NCBI RefSeq assembly: GCF_015706575.1
Contig: NW_024037064.1
Span: forward strand, 11,261,606 to 11,325,605
From: Patiria miniata
Taxonomy: Eukaryota > Echinodermata > Asteroidea > Valvatida > Asterinidae
Reading direction: 5' to 3'
DNA: 64,000 nt
Under the pieces are notes generated by a model. The model was not told the origin of the DNA. It was given only the letters and a program-made list of their open reading frames with translations, and did not search any database. The position numbers and the translations under genes are program-made. Positions 35,561 to 50,500 of this stretch are shown piece by piece; the stretch's first letter is position 1; each line of letters opens with the position of its first letter.

Positions 35561-38500
35561 CTAAAAGGAGAACATGAAATGCTTATAATAGCTGGTATGG
35601 GATTCTCATCATGGATTCAGTACAGACTTCTGTTAGAAAGAAAAAAAGATGCTGCTTTCAGAGCAGTTTAAGAATGATGGAGATTGATTCAATGATGAAT
35701 GCTATCTGACACAAGATCAATATGTGGGAGCTGCTCCCAGAGCAGCTCAAGGATGATGGAAACAGGCTTGACAAGGACGAGTAGTGCTCCCTCACACAAG
35801 AATAATTCGTGAGAGCAGGTTGGGTTAGGCACAGGCTTCAATCTGACAGGAGAATAGGAAAGAGGATGAGCTCTGGAGAGGTCCAACTTTAAGAATAGCG
35901 CATCTTTTTGGAGCCAAATTAGGATCGGAACTGCCTCCAGCAATGACATTCGATCAGCTCAAGGGAACGGAAAATTGGAGATGTGTGCAGTTACATCTGC
36001 CACCTTAATGGGAAGTGTAGCGGCTTCTTTAACATGTTTAAGAAACAGAATGCAAATGATCAGTCCAGCAAATGCTTCCAGCTCAATTAAAACAAAACTA
36101 CTTCAGAGGGCTGGATGGCAATGCTAAAGAGAGTCTGGTAAAATTGTCACCTGGGCTGATGACAGCTGCCAAAAAAGACAATGTCAGAACAGCTTAAGAA
36201 AACCTAAGATGGGTTTGATAAAGACTCCAGCCTGAAGTGAGGCATAATTTGTGCTTCTGCAAGCGGTTTCAGATGAGTAAGGCAATGTCTGCCACCTGTA
36301 AAAGGACTTCATCTGAAAGTAACTAACAGGAGCTCACAAAATGAGAAGAATAGGGATGGAAGAAGTGTGCCAGCAAAGACTGCCTTCGGGTATTAGGATG
36401 GGCCAATTATAATGAACGTCTGGTTAAGATCATAAAGCTGCCTTCCAAAAAGAAGAAGCAGCTTCTTTATAAAAATGGATGGGGTGCTGAAGAATGACAT
36501 CCCACCATAAAGGAGAAACAAGTTTGCTTACTTAATGAAGCAAGCTCTGGATGTTGAAATCAAACAGGTTTCATGACAAACAAGCGCATGGTAAAGATGA
36601 GTCTAGCATAGATTCACCTGACACAAGAAGTTAAGGAGCTTCTTTAGGGAATCAGATGAGCAGGTTACAGATATATATATAGATCTATAATATTGATGCA
36701 AGGGACAAACTCTCATAAATATTTTTACCTTAAATGAGAACACTACGATCTGCTTAAGGAGCAAGATTAACAGGCTGGAGATGTGTCCAGTGAAAATTTG
36801 ATGTGCCCTAGGAAATGAGATGTGCTGCTTCAGTGAGTATTTCAACAATCAACGTTACTCTTCGTTTTGAAATGTCCAATGGAACCATGATTCCTGGTGG
36901 AGGGAACATAGTCATGGCAAGTTTTAATGTGTGCCGAGGTAGCTTAACATTCCTTTTTAAGAACCAGTGTTCCCTTGCAATTCTGTGCTCTTAAATGACT
37001 GACATAACAGCCCTAACAAAATGACCTATACACGTTGAGTGCCTGTTTGCAGTTTATAATTCAACAATCCCAACAGACCTCGAATCCCAATGGTCTCTCA
37101 TTAAAGTAATGGTCTCCCATCAAAGTACCACCAAAGCTGCAGACCTGGATAATGTGCTGATGAAGTGTGGGCCACAGCATGCAGGATTCGAAAACCAGTA
37201 AAGCAGAAAGGGAAAGTCAACTCAATACTTTTCTTACCTGTAAGGATGTAGACCCTGCCCCGATAAGCAGCCCTAATGATTGCGCACATAGAGATGTCAT
37301 GGTTGCCATGGCAATGAAGAGGACAAATCGCCCTGCCTCGGGAGGTTGGTCTGTCATCCAGTAGACTATTGTACAGTAGAAGATTGGTAACACAAACTGA
37401 AAGAACAATTAGTCCTTATTGTAAAGACCAACATCTTAACAAAGGGGATTACAGTAACTTCACAGAGCCTTTCTATTAACTTTAGGCAGTTCATCGCTGA
37501 TAGGTCCTGATGCTAACACAATTTCCACAATTAACCCTAACCCTAGGAGAGAGAATATTATTAACTACATGTCAATCCCTTCCTTAATGTACGAATGCAA
37601 GATCCAGCACCTACTAGTAGTCTCCAAGTGGTACTCTCTTCTTTTTGAGGAAAGTTGGGACATGGCAGCTCTGCATTTCTTTAACTTTCGATTTGCCTCT
37701 TGCTTTCGACAAACCCCGTGTCACAATACCTTATGGGACCATGCAGGTCAGTAGAGGATATTGAAACTGACTTACCTGAAATGGCATATCTGCCATGGTC
37801 TTGGCTAAATAGTAAGCCTTGATGCTATACCAGTAGTTGAGGTTTTCTCGGACAAAGACACCCATCTCCAGAGGAACTGCCAAAAAAAACAATAATAATA
37901 ATAACAATTAAAACTGGCCTGGTGTGTTTTGAGGGGTTTTACATACACTGTACTGCTCTGAATATTGACAAACACTTTAAAAATCATGTTTTAAAGAAAG
38001 CTAAGAAACGAAAATTGATTGACGTGCAAATTTGATACATCAAATCCCATACTAGAACAGTCAGGTTTTGATTTACTGAGGTGTTGTGGATGAGTCCCAA
38101 ATGAAAATTTCACTCACATGAAAGTAGCGTAATTTACTGACGTTTTGTAAATGAGTCCCAAATGAAAATTTCACTCACATGAAAGTAGCGTAGGCATCAG
38201 AGCAGTAAACATCAAGAACAGAATGGACAAGAAAAGAAAGCCCGTGTTGTTGAATGCCTTGCTGCCGTCATTCCCGATGTTCAGGTACAGCAGCCCGATT
38301 AGGAGACCGCAGGCAATGTGGGAGATGATGCGTATGTGTGTCAGCAGCTGTAGAAAAAAACCCAAGAAAACTCAACTATTTTGTATTTTGGGGTGAAACT
38401 GAAAAACTAGGGGGAGTGTGGCCAAGTGGTTAGGGTTCGTGACTCATGGTCAGAGGGTCAGGGGTTCGAATCCAGCTGCTGGTCATAATTATATTGAAGC

Positions 38501-41500
38501 TGCTTTACCCCCACTTGCCCCTCTCCACCCAGGAGTATAAATGGGTACCGGTATTTAGCTGGGGAGTAACCTGCGATGGACTAGCATCCCATCCAGGGGG
38601 AATAGAAATAATCTCCTTCGTAACATGCTACTGAAACCAGAGATAAACGCTGTTCTGATGGGCCACATTGGCTCATGACAGACTTTACTTAAAAAAAAGT
38701 GGAGACCAAATTGCAGAAGTCTGGTTATTAAAGTCAAATTAATTAAAAGCAAATCACAAGTCTACAACAGGTCAAATCAGAAATAAGGTCATAATTAAGT
38801 TAACGGAATGAGCAGTATGGTATCTTGTCATGCCTATGTACAGGTATTTGTAATTTTGATTGCTTGTAGCTTGACTTGAATCTGATATATTTGAGTTGTG
38901 ATGGACTTGTGAGGATTTGACTATGCACTTCAGAATCATTAAAATCTTGTATGGTCACTCTACCTGGTCTCTGACTATCGTCAGGAACGCCCTCTTGAAG
39001 AGAACACTAAACTGCGTTAGGAAGCTGGTGGCAAAATGTCCACTGTCAAGGTCAAGGTCACCACATGACTGTGAACAAGCCAAAGGTCAGAGGTTAATCA
39101 AGATACAGAAATGCATCTATAATTATAAAATATAAAATTCAAATAAAACTTTTTTTTTTTAATTTTTTTTTTTTACACTTAATCATTCACAACGGCAAAA
39201 ACCTTTAAAAGAAACAGTTGCACTGTAAGGTGAAAGGAGCATAATTTGATGGAATTTCATTTTACATAACAAATGAACTTGGTATGTACATTGCATGGGT
39301 AGTGCTAAAAATCTCCTGAGCCATGTGGCGCAGAACGCAGGAATTGTATTTAAAACCGACATGTGTTTTATCAGTGGTTTACAAAACCACCCATGTGACG
39401 GGCTCTTGACCAATAGGAATGGGTAAACTGCCTCAGGTATTTATGAATGTGTCGCATATGGACATGAATACCAATGGGTCAAAATGACCTCCATATGGGC
39501 GTGAGTGCTAATACAGTCGACTCTCGTTAGTACAAACTCTGTTAATACAAAATTCTGGTTATAACAAACATAAAGCCTTGGTCCCGACTGTGCATTTATA
39601 TGCACAATGAATGGGACTGATGTTCCTCTTAATACAAAATTCTGATATAACAAACAATTTGGCTAGGTCCGAACGAGTTTGTTATGACGAGACTCGACTG
39701 TATTTACAAATGAGCCCAACAAGTGCCTATGGGTGACAAACAAGCACATATCAGCTTCTTACCATAACAGAATGTTTTGTGACACCATTGGCTTCCTTAA
39801 AGACCGCTTTGGTTGTTACCCTGTTGGATTGTGCGCCGGAGGGCATGTGACCATTTGTGATGCTGCCTTCGTTCTTTGTTGCCATGGAGATACCCAACGA
39901 TGCGGCGTCGCCGTTGGAGTGGGCGTACGTCAGGCTGTTGTTGCTGTTGAGGCTGTTGGTGCTGGTGCTGTGGGGGGAGGGCTCTAGCTTGAGGAACTCC
40001 TCACATTTGCCTTCGTCTACGAGCTTAGAGAGGTTGGCAATGAGGTTGCCGTACTCCCCGGATGCTATCTCAATTACTGGGTTTAAGGTTGAAACAAGGG
40101 AGTTGACTTCAGCAGGAATTGAACCCATAACCTCATAGAAAATATACCACACATGCTTTTACATGTAGATGTACCAGTGTGCTCAACCATGCTCACAACC
40201 GTATGCTGGTGGTCTTCAAATCTGTGATGTCTTGTTCATGGGCAATCGTTAGTCATAACCATAATGTGTTTGACACATTCAGAAAAATACTCCACGAAAT
40301 AAAAAATATCTCCCTTTATATGCTGTTGTATTTTCGAAACTGTGAAATTGAATTGATTAAACACAGTGGCAACTCTCCTTATTTACGCCGGGAGCTAGTG
40401 CGATGTTTCCTAAAGCAGCAATCACAAAAAGTAATAAACAAATAATACCCCACCCCCCATAAAAAAAAAACAAATTTGAGATTATCCTTTATTTACCATA
40501 GTCTGCAGGATTGTGGTACGGTGGACAAATGAGGCCTTGATTTTTTAGGTAAGGTACCAGACCTTGCATTGTCCCTCTGTAGATGCACTGTCCCTCACCC
40601 AACACATAGAGCTATAACAAGAAATACATTTTGAAAAAAACAAACATTGTTACAAAATGAAAGATTCGGTGATCTAGTCTGAATGCAATCCCCGGGCATA
40701 GTGACAAATACAACAAGTTATTACTGTATTTGTCCAAGAAACCATGACAGCAAGGTAACCGCGCTCTTTGTATCAAAAAGGCGTGTGGGTTATGCACTCA
40801 GTTTTCTTCTAAATGTGTTTTTTTTTTACTGCTATAGTGTCCCATTGTAACTTTGGTTTCTGCGATTAGCAGAATAATTCAAGAAAATTGTCCCAAATTT
40901 TGTGCGAATTTCTGTCAATGGAACTGAGTGGTCAGGTACATCGTAGTGACCTGAATAGTAGGGCACCATAAAGCATTCCAATTTCACCAGAATTGTTGAT
41001 GAGGAGTCATCTCAATAAATATCTGGGATTCAGGCCTGTCGTCAAGGGGGGCCTGGTGAGGGGGAGCAATCCCCCCCCCCCCCCAACGGCAAAGGCCATA
41101 CATGTGTATTTTTATGGTAGTGGGCCCCCTAGTTGGTATTATGGCCCCCTAGTTGGTACTATGGCCCCCCTAGTTGGTACTATGGCCCCCTAGTTGGTAC
41201 TATCCCCCCCCCCCCCCCAACGCTCAGGACTGGCAACGGGCCTGGATAGGTTGTGGACACATCCACAATAGGCGCAGTTTACACAACAACTTCCCTAATA
41301 TTTTCACCTAGTTTGTTAACAATGCTGATAGCTTCGTTACGGAAGGCCCATTGTATGAGGTGCAATGGAGTACCGCGGCCTCATGGTCTGATGCATTGAA
41401 CTCATGACCTCGTGTGTAAAGCTGAAGGTTGTGGTTAGAGTCCAGCCTGGGTTTGTGGTTTGTGTCCTTGGGCAGGTCACTTTGTCATTCATTGCTTCTA

Positions 41501-44500
41501 CCCAACCAGAAGTAGCTGCATCTTCGAGGGTAGAGATGGTTTTGTTTGATGTAGCCGATTCCACCGATATGGTGGCATTGAGCTGCATACTCCCCAGGGA
41601 GCTGAATGGTCTTTGGAATGTTCTCATTGGCCCAATGAGCAGGGTAATCATTTCAACCGGTTTGGTTGATATGTGCACTTTAAAAATTATTATTATTATT
41701 ATTATTCCAGGGAAATTGGTAAGAATCCTACAACTATTTAACACAATGCAATGGGCCTAATGCCAACCTCGTCCCCAGTGCTTACTTTATTTCCAACACG
41801 GTTTCCAATAGTAAACCCTGGATAGGAAACTTTCTTCCTGTATCCTGATTCGATACCGCAATTGGCTAGTAATGGATTTTTATCGTGTACTTGGTGTTGT
41901 TATTCACAACGTGCAGTACGTGTTTTCGCGATCATTCGTCCACGCCTTCTCGAAAATATTAATTTCCTTTCCAATTTGTTAATATTAATATGAAATGTGA
42001 TACTGCATATTGTTTCGTTAAGATCTTAACAGTTTAATTGAATAAAAATCGTGTTTTCGTAACTCACGCCATGCTCGCGCTGCTACGAATTGACTCTGTT
42101 TTTACCCCAGACACCGCATACAAAAACAAACGCTAAATGTAACGCACATGCAGGCACCAGACTATTCCTCATTTGCATACTTTTCAAAAATCTTGCACAT
42201 GCAAATGATCCAATACCAGGCTGAGAGAGCAGGTAGTGATGGGCGCATACTGCTCGACACCCTGGGTACGAGGTTGGCCTAATGCGGATAAACGTGTCCA
42301 AAAGTTATCCACGACATATGAGAGTGAGACTTCTCCTGTAAGTACAAATGTTTGATCTGAGAGTGTACAGGGTGAGTAAAAAAAAAAAACCCAAATGGCA
42401 GGACCAATTTTCGAATGAAGTTTTGCCTGTAGCACTTTTTAAATCGAGGATATAAAAGCCCAATCAATAAGCTTTCTGTTAGTACAAGAATCATTCAAAT
42501 CACTCGTGTACTTTTCAAGTCAGGGAATTTTGAACACAAACACCATTTTAAAGTTCTGTCCACGGATCACAAAAAGGTAAGTGTTCTTTCGGCAAAACGG
42601 AATCGATTCAAACACATCCCTATGTGAATTGTTTTTGTCTTGCTGAAAGAACACTTCACTTTTTTTGTGATCCGTGGACAGAACATGAAAATGGTGTTTG
42701 TGTTCAAAATTCCGTAACTAGAAAAGTACATGAGTGATTTGAATGATTCCTGTACTAAAACAAAGCTTGTTTATTGGGCTTTCATATCCTAGATTTTGAA
42801 AGTGCTACAGGCAAAACTTCATTCAGGAATTGGTCCTGCTATTTGGGTTTCAGTTTTTTCTACTCACCCTGTAGACTTCAAACTGCTGTCTGTCTGTAAA
42901 CATATTATTAATTCCATGCCTATAAACAAACCTGATCAAACATTTCAAACAGCCTGGCGCTGGGTTGATGGATCGTGCAGATGACTGTCCGGCCGCCTCG
43001 AGCCAATGACTTCAAGAGAGACAGACATTGGAAACTGGAGGAACTATCAAGGCCACTATCGGTGCAAAAAACAGGAGACAAATACATGAATGGTGATAAC
43101 CAAGCTCTAGATGTAATAAAAGACAAAAAAGTGAGAATCCTGTGTAACGTATCCACCTTACAATATAAAATTACCGCCAATAGGTGATGGCCTTCAAAAT
43201 AATGACTGTAATAAAGTGAACACTCTGTAGAAAGTCCTGAATAAAGCATACAGCACAGTTAAGTGCATAGCACAAACATGTCGTCGTGTCAGTGCAACAC
43301 AGTCATTAGCCCCATAAATGTGGCCTATTTACTGGACTGCCTCCGTAAACTAGGCCACACATCCACATGTACAAAAAACGTGTCGACTTTGCCAAATTTT
43401 GATTTTCACATTTAGGCTTACTTTTTCCTTTTTTTTTGCTTTAAAGGCATTCTCACCCTCTATATAGGCTAATCAGAAAGTGCTGCCTTTTTCAGATGTC
43501 CATTTTTCGTGAAATTTCCAGATACATTTGCACACGTTTGCGTATCAAAATTTCAACATGAAATTTCACAAAAATTAAACATCTGAAAAAGGCAGCACTT
43601 TCTGATTAGCCTATATAGAGGGTGAGAATGCTTCTAAAGCAAAAAAATCTACAAAGTAAGCCTAAATGTGAAAATCAAAATTTGGCAAAGTCGACACGTT
43701 TTTTGTACATGTGGATGTGTGGCCTATGTTTACGGAGGCAGTCCAGTAAATAGGCCACATTTATGGGGCTACACAGTCATATGTCCATTCTGCAACAAAG
43801 TCGTATCTCGCGCGTATACGCTCCATGCAACAACGTCTATCTCGACGTCCATTGACTTTGCGTGTACATCCGGGTTATTTTAAGCCACATACGACCTTTT
43901 GACATTCTGAAACTCGCGTTTCGCGTTTCTGCCATTTTAGGAGATACGACCTTGTTGCACTGACGCGACCATGTTGTCCGTAATTTATTCACTAAATCAA
44001 ACATCTCTACGTCCTGTAGAGGGATGAGAATGTCAATTTATAAAAAGGTCTGAAAATTGGATGAAAGGTCTGAAAGATGCATTGGTCCAAAATGTGAATT
44101 TTTTCCTGTCCCCGTTACCTCAGAACTTTGTAATTTGCCATTCCAGTGCCATCAAAAACAACTTCCAACTTTTATTTGTTGGATAGGTCATTTGCTTAAC
44201 ATAATTAATCTTGGAGGAAGAAAACCTCAATCAGGCATGCAACTAGGAATTTAGAAAAATACTTAAAGATTTCTCCCAATCGTTTAAAAGACCAATTGTT
44301 TTGATAAATAAGTGACGAGGAAACTCCAACCCACACAAGTCTTTGTACGTTGTTTTCAATTTGTCATGGCATTCATGAGAAGTCAAAAACAAGAAATCAG
44401 CGGATCCAAAGAAAACTTGCATGTCTGCTCAATAGTGCATCCAGAAATACAAACTTGTAGTCGTCACATTTAACAGGGACAGGTACAAAGTGGATCCCAA

Positions 44501-47500
44501 ATTTGACGTGTATGGCTTCTCCAATTTGTTACAACTACATGCGGAAAGCAAGCATGTTTGATGTTATCAAATCTCAGGGCTAGGAGGTCATTACCTTGTT
44601 GGTTCATCAAAGAAGAGCACCGGAGGATTATTGACAAGTTCCAAGGCAATGGCGAGGCGCTTGACCTGTCCTCCTGATAGCTTGGAGGTCCTGGTGTGGG
44701 CACACTCCATCAGACCCAGTAGGCTTAGAATCTCTTCAACCTAGACAAAAATGTGAATGGATACCAGGTAATGAGTCTCGAAGGTACATGGGAACATTTG
44801 CTTATGTGCATTTTTGTTTGAAACAACAAAATTGCTTAAAATTGTAAGAAGGGTGCATGACAACTAACTTGTTGAAGTTTTAGCTCAGTGGATTCTTAAC
44901 ATTTTGAGAAAACAGAGAAAACGTATGCACAATTTAGCAGAAAACCATGTTAGGTCCATCAGCCCTGAGAAGGGGAAGAACATGCAGGTGGAATGGGACC
45001 CTTGACTTTAAATTAAAAGGTAATTTCCAAGGTAGGGGTCAGATCCAACGGAACAAGTCTTAAGGGCATATTTTCACTTGATAGTTTTTTTCCATGCAGT
45101 ATTGAGCACATAGTTTTTCTCTTATTTGTGATACATCAAATTAGTTTGTTACCTAAATAAGTTGATTTCCATTGTGTAATATGGCTTGTCATTCATTCTG
45201 GGGGCTTGTGCCTCATTTTGTTGAGTTGGGTCACTAATATGCTATCCATATTATACTAGGATTTCAATTCCTAGTTTTTCATATACATTGGAAAGAGCAT
45301 AGTCAGCATTTTCAGGCAGACTTAATAATCGGTCTATTGTTGATTAGTTTCAGTTTTGTTTTTGGTAGGCTTTAAAAATTTTTGTAGGCCTAACAGTTAT
45401 GGATAATCCTGCCCTGATGAACGATCAAGACATTTGAACACAATTTTTCTTTCTTGGCTCATCTTTCAATGGTCAACAGGGCCATCTGTATTTCACGTTT
45501 TGTATGTTCATCAATTCCAGAAACCACACTGAGAGTTTAAGCAAAATGTTGAAAATGTTGAAAAGTTATCTGGTTTATCAGTTCAGAATCTCCAAGAAAA
45601 AAAGAGAAAATTCATACATACTGGTACACGTATTACCTTTGGGCAAATGAACTTCAGTCATTACCCTGGTATGTTAGAATTTTTTCAAGAGATATAAAGA
45701 TTGTTTGATATTTAAAGTTACTTGAAGGAGAGCAGCAAAAAAATGTTACACAGTTTTTACTAACAACAAAAGAAAAGTATTTTAGAATAGTATGTTTAGC
45801 ACACAGTTTTGATGTGCTGACACAATAAGTTAAACATGTCAGTGTTTATCTTGAGATCTGGCAAAGTAATGGAGATATTTGGTAAATATATACAGGGGGT
45901 TTTCTTGTAAAAAAAAACTTAGATTTTATAGTGTCCTGTAAAAAAACATGCTTTTAATGTTAAAATATGTAGCAATATTAATTTTTTAATGAATTGTAAT
46001 CTGTAAACCTATAGTCTTAAAATGTGAGTCTTTCTCAAAGCCGAGAAAGATTATTCAAGTGTTTGCGGGGAATTTCTATTGTAATTTGAGTTATTTCATG
46101 GTCTTATTAAGGTTGTATTTCACAATGCAATATAAGCTTGAATTTCATTGGTCAAAACAATTTTTTTGATAATTTTGATTGGCTGAATATAAACCTTACC
46201 TGCTCTCTTTTACTTCTCCTTTCTGTCTTTACAATGAATCCTCTGGTTTTGTCCCAATTCTAAACAGCACAATTTAGATTTTGTTTTTAGATATCAGTAT
46301 AGAAACGATTTTATATGAAATTGAAATGGTTGATTTATAACCGGGTAGTATGAAGCTGAATATTGCGATTTTTGAAATGATATAATGATTGGGTTTTTGT
46401 TGTTTTACATCATGGATTTGTTATGGCTATTTTGAATGAGAATGTGATTCCATGTACAATGAGGCAAATGAACCTGAAAAATGACTATGTTTGGATATAC
46501 AAAGTGCTTTTAATTTAATAATTTAATTGTAGATTGCATGTTGAATGTGCATCTTTGAATGAAATGAATTCAATGAAATAGTCGATTTTTTTAGGACTAG
46601 AACAATTTATGTAGTCTGTGGAATACATGTACATGTAGATGATATGCAAGAAGATTCGGCGATTACTAATGCAAAACAAGACTGCATATTGACCTCGAGA
46701 TTCTGACCATTCAGTGGGCGCCTCCTATTGGGTCTTCTGTAACCCGTTGTTGATTACAAAAACATGTCAGCCAAATTGACCAATCAACAGCCTAGTCCTC
46801 ATTTCTGATCGAATTGATCGAGGTCGCATACGATGCATTGCTCAGATATATAAGACGCTGGTAACAGTGAGTGGACAACGGGTGATACTCAGACTAGTGT
46901 TGAGGGCACAATCATCAGCAAGCAGTCATCAGAAATGTGGACTAAGCTGTTGATTGGGTAATACTCGGACTAGGAACTACATGTATGTGCCTCAGTGAGT
47001 AAAGGCAGGCTGTTCTGGGACCAGCGACGAGACTATTATTACCATACAATTTCAGGATTAACAAACATGATTTAAGTGCATGGCGATGTTACAAATCGAG
47101 CGTTGGGATAGACAAAGGGGAGGGTCATTTTGAACAAGATGGCAGTATCCATGAAACGTGCTTGTATCAAGTATGGGGGAAACTCGGATTGTGAAGTTAG
47201 GGCATGGCATGGATATAGCCATAGCTTGAATTAACCTCATTCCCAAGAGTCAATAGTAGACCCTGGGAGAAAAACATGCTTCATGTTTTCTGTTTCGATC
47301 CGGTCTTGGGTAAGTGATGGATTAATATATCGTGCACTTACATATATTTTTGTGTTTATGGTCATTGTAAATTATCATGTCCAATCCTGCTAAAAATCCT
47401 CGTGTTTCAATTTTGCTTATAATCATACAATTTTGCATGTTGTATGAGAAAGATTATAACATTACACCTTCGAAAACATCTTACACCACGCAGAATGGAT

Positions 47501-50500
47501 TTTGTTTGTACCGTACTGCACACAGCATGCTTGTACCAACCAACTGCAGTGGCGTAGCAAGGTTATAAGGGGGTAACCATTTCTTGAAAAAGGCACTTGC
47601 ACATTCGTGCTGAAATGTTGACACGTTTTTTTCTCTTGACAATTGGCCTCCGTAAAATCCAATAGTGGGGGGGGGGGGGGGGGGGGTGTCAATATATGGT
47701 GCTTTTCAGGGCAATACATGTGCAAAATTTTGAAAAAAAGGCACCTGTAACGGCAGATGGCACAAAAAAGGCATGACTTTTTTTTTTTAAAGGGTACTTG
47801 TTAACAAAAGAAGGGCACTCTTTACAAATTGGGGGGGGGGGGGGAGGGGGGTAAAGCGCTGGTGAAAAAATGGCATTTGAATGGAAAAGGGCAGTCTTTA
47901 CAATATATTTGGCGGGGGGGGGGGGGGGGGTAAATACCCCCCTTACCCGCCTATGAACTGATTAAGCATCATGGGTTCTGCAAATACATTTATTTCACTA
48001 AACTTTTTAAATTAAGTAATAAATTATTACATGTACATGTACATCGGATGCGTCAAAAGTGTACTTTGGTGACATCTATTGGTCAGCTTTGGTCAATGGC
48101 CCCCTACATGGGGTCCTGCACTGTTTCCAAATATACTCATGGTCACAGATGGGCAATTCATTGACGATTGCCTCAACAACAGGATGGGATGGTACCCAGG
48201 GGATATAGCATGGGACGGGACGGCATGGGACGGGGTCACCCGGGACAGGAGGGATGAAACGGTACAGGGCTGCATGAGATGAGATGTAATCTGATACCAT
48301 GGCACAGGGTGGGATGACACCCAGGGGATGGCATGGGACAGGACGGCACGAGACAGGGTCACCAGGGACAGGAGGGGATGAAACGGTACAGGGATGCATG
48401 AGATGAGATGTGATCTGATACCATGGCACAGGATGGGATGACACCCAGGGGATAGCATGGGACATTATGGCATGGGACGGGTCACCAGGGACAGGGGGGA
48501 TGAAACGGTACAGGGCTGCATGAGATGAGATGTGATCTGATACCATGGCACAGGATGGGATGACACCCAGGGGATGGCATGGGACATTATGGCATGAGGC
48601 GGGATCACCAGGGACAGGGGGGATGAAACGGTACAGGGCTGCATGAGATGAGCTGTGATCTGACACCATGGCACAGGATGGGATGACACCCAGGGGATAG
48701 CATGGGACATTATGGCATGGGAAAGGTCATCAGGGACAGGGGGGATGAAACGGTACAGGGCTGCATGAGATGAGACGTGATCTGATACCATGGCACAAGA
48801 TGGGATGACACCCAGGGGATGGCATGGGACAGGGTCACTATGGACAGGAGGGGATGGAACGGTACAGGGCTGTATGAGATGAGCTATGATCTGACACCAT
48901 GGCACAGGATGGCACGACACACGAGTTGGGATGGCATGGGACGGGATGGTATGGGACAGGTTCACCAGGGACAGGAGGGGATGGAACGGTACAGGGCTGC
49001 ATGAGATGAGATGTGATCTGATACAATGGCACAGGATGGGATGACACTTAGGGGATGGCATGGGATGGGATGGCATGGGACGGGTCACCAGGGACATGAT
49101 ACGAGGGGATGAAACCGTACAGGGCTGCATGAGATTGGATGTGATCTGACACCATGTCACAGGATGGGATGACACTTAGGGGATGGCATGGGATGGGATA
49201 GCATGGGACGGGGTCACCAGGGACAGAAGGGGATGGAACAGTACAGGGCTGCATGAGATGAGATGCAATCTGACACCATGGCACAGGATGGCACGACACA
49301 CGAGTTGGGATGGCACGGGGCAGGATGGTATGGGATGGGGTCACCAGGGAAAGAAGGGGAAGAAATGGTACAGGGCTGCATGAGATGAGATGAGATGTGA
49401 TCTGATAACATGGCACAGAATAGCATGACACGAGATGGGATGGCACGGAATGGGATGGTATGGGACGGGGTCACCAGGGACGGGAGGGAATGAATGGTAC
49501 GTACAGGGCTGTGTGAGATGAGATGGAACCTAACACCATGGTGGGATGACACAGGATGGGATGGCACAGGATGGAATGGCATGGGACGGGGTCACAAGGG
49601 ACAGGAGGGGATGAAACAGTACAGGGCTGCGTGAGGCTGAGATGTGACTAGACACCATGGCTCAGGATGGGATGACACTGAATGTGATGGCATGGGACGG
49701 GGTCACCAGGGACAGGAAGGATGAAACAGGGACAGAAGGTATGGCAAGGGACGTAAGAGTATGGTCAGGAAGCTATAGGGCAGGCAGGATGGGATGGAAG
49801 GAAGGACAGAACAGGATGGCACAAATCAGGGAACGATGGGACAGAATGTCACAGAATGTGACACGAAGGGACAGGACAGGATGGTATCGGAAAGCACAAT
49901 ATGGTAATGGTTGAAACTTTATATGACAGACAAATGAGGGACCGGCAAGTGGGATGGGACTTGATAATGTAGTCAAAAACTGGTGACATGCTTCTTCTCT
50001 CCAAATATAATGACCGAGGTAAAATAAAATAACTGATTGGTTTGGCCATCATTGACTTCTCCAATAACGCAAGTGCTTGATACCCACTTCATGTGAGAGA
50101 CTGAGTCTGTGCTTAATACGAGGATGGGAAAACTGAGGAAGAATGCAACAGGCACATTTCCAAGACCAACCCAACTTACAACAATCTTCTTGGCACCTCG
50201 GCCGATCTTTTCGGGCAGCTTGAGGTTGGCCGAGACCATCATGGCCTCCATGACGCTGAGGTGAGGTAAGAGGTTGCAGTCCTGCATGATGTAGCACGAC
50301 ATCTTCCGAAACTGTCGGAGATTCCGTGCCTGACCATTGACAAGGAGCGTGCCCTTCATGGAGTGTGTTCTAGACAAAATCAACACCACAATAAAGTGTA
50401 ACATATTTATTCCTGTTACAGAACACCAGTTCATAGTTTCCCAAAGAGAAACGTCATAATGACATCATCGTGGGTCAATGACGTCATCTTAAAGGTGCAT

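Noticed and set aside
39751-40152. Opposite-strand frame over ABCG exon 8
   Set aside because: Shadow of the Ser/Asn-rich linker; low-complexity coding often leaves the antisense open.
42920-43249. Longer ABCG exon 6 reading leftward past 43055
   Set aside because: Sequence right of 43055 does not match ABCG proteins; the split Ser codon of SGLDS fixes the acceptor.
47640-47940. G-quadruplex regulatory region from long G-runs
   Set aside because: The runs are single homopolymers typical of repeat debris and sequencing-prone tracts; no positional link to a promoter.
48076-49582. Minus-strand open frames of 121-236 codons
   Set aside because: They translate the minisatellite unit over and over in several frames; no protein family and no splice structure.
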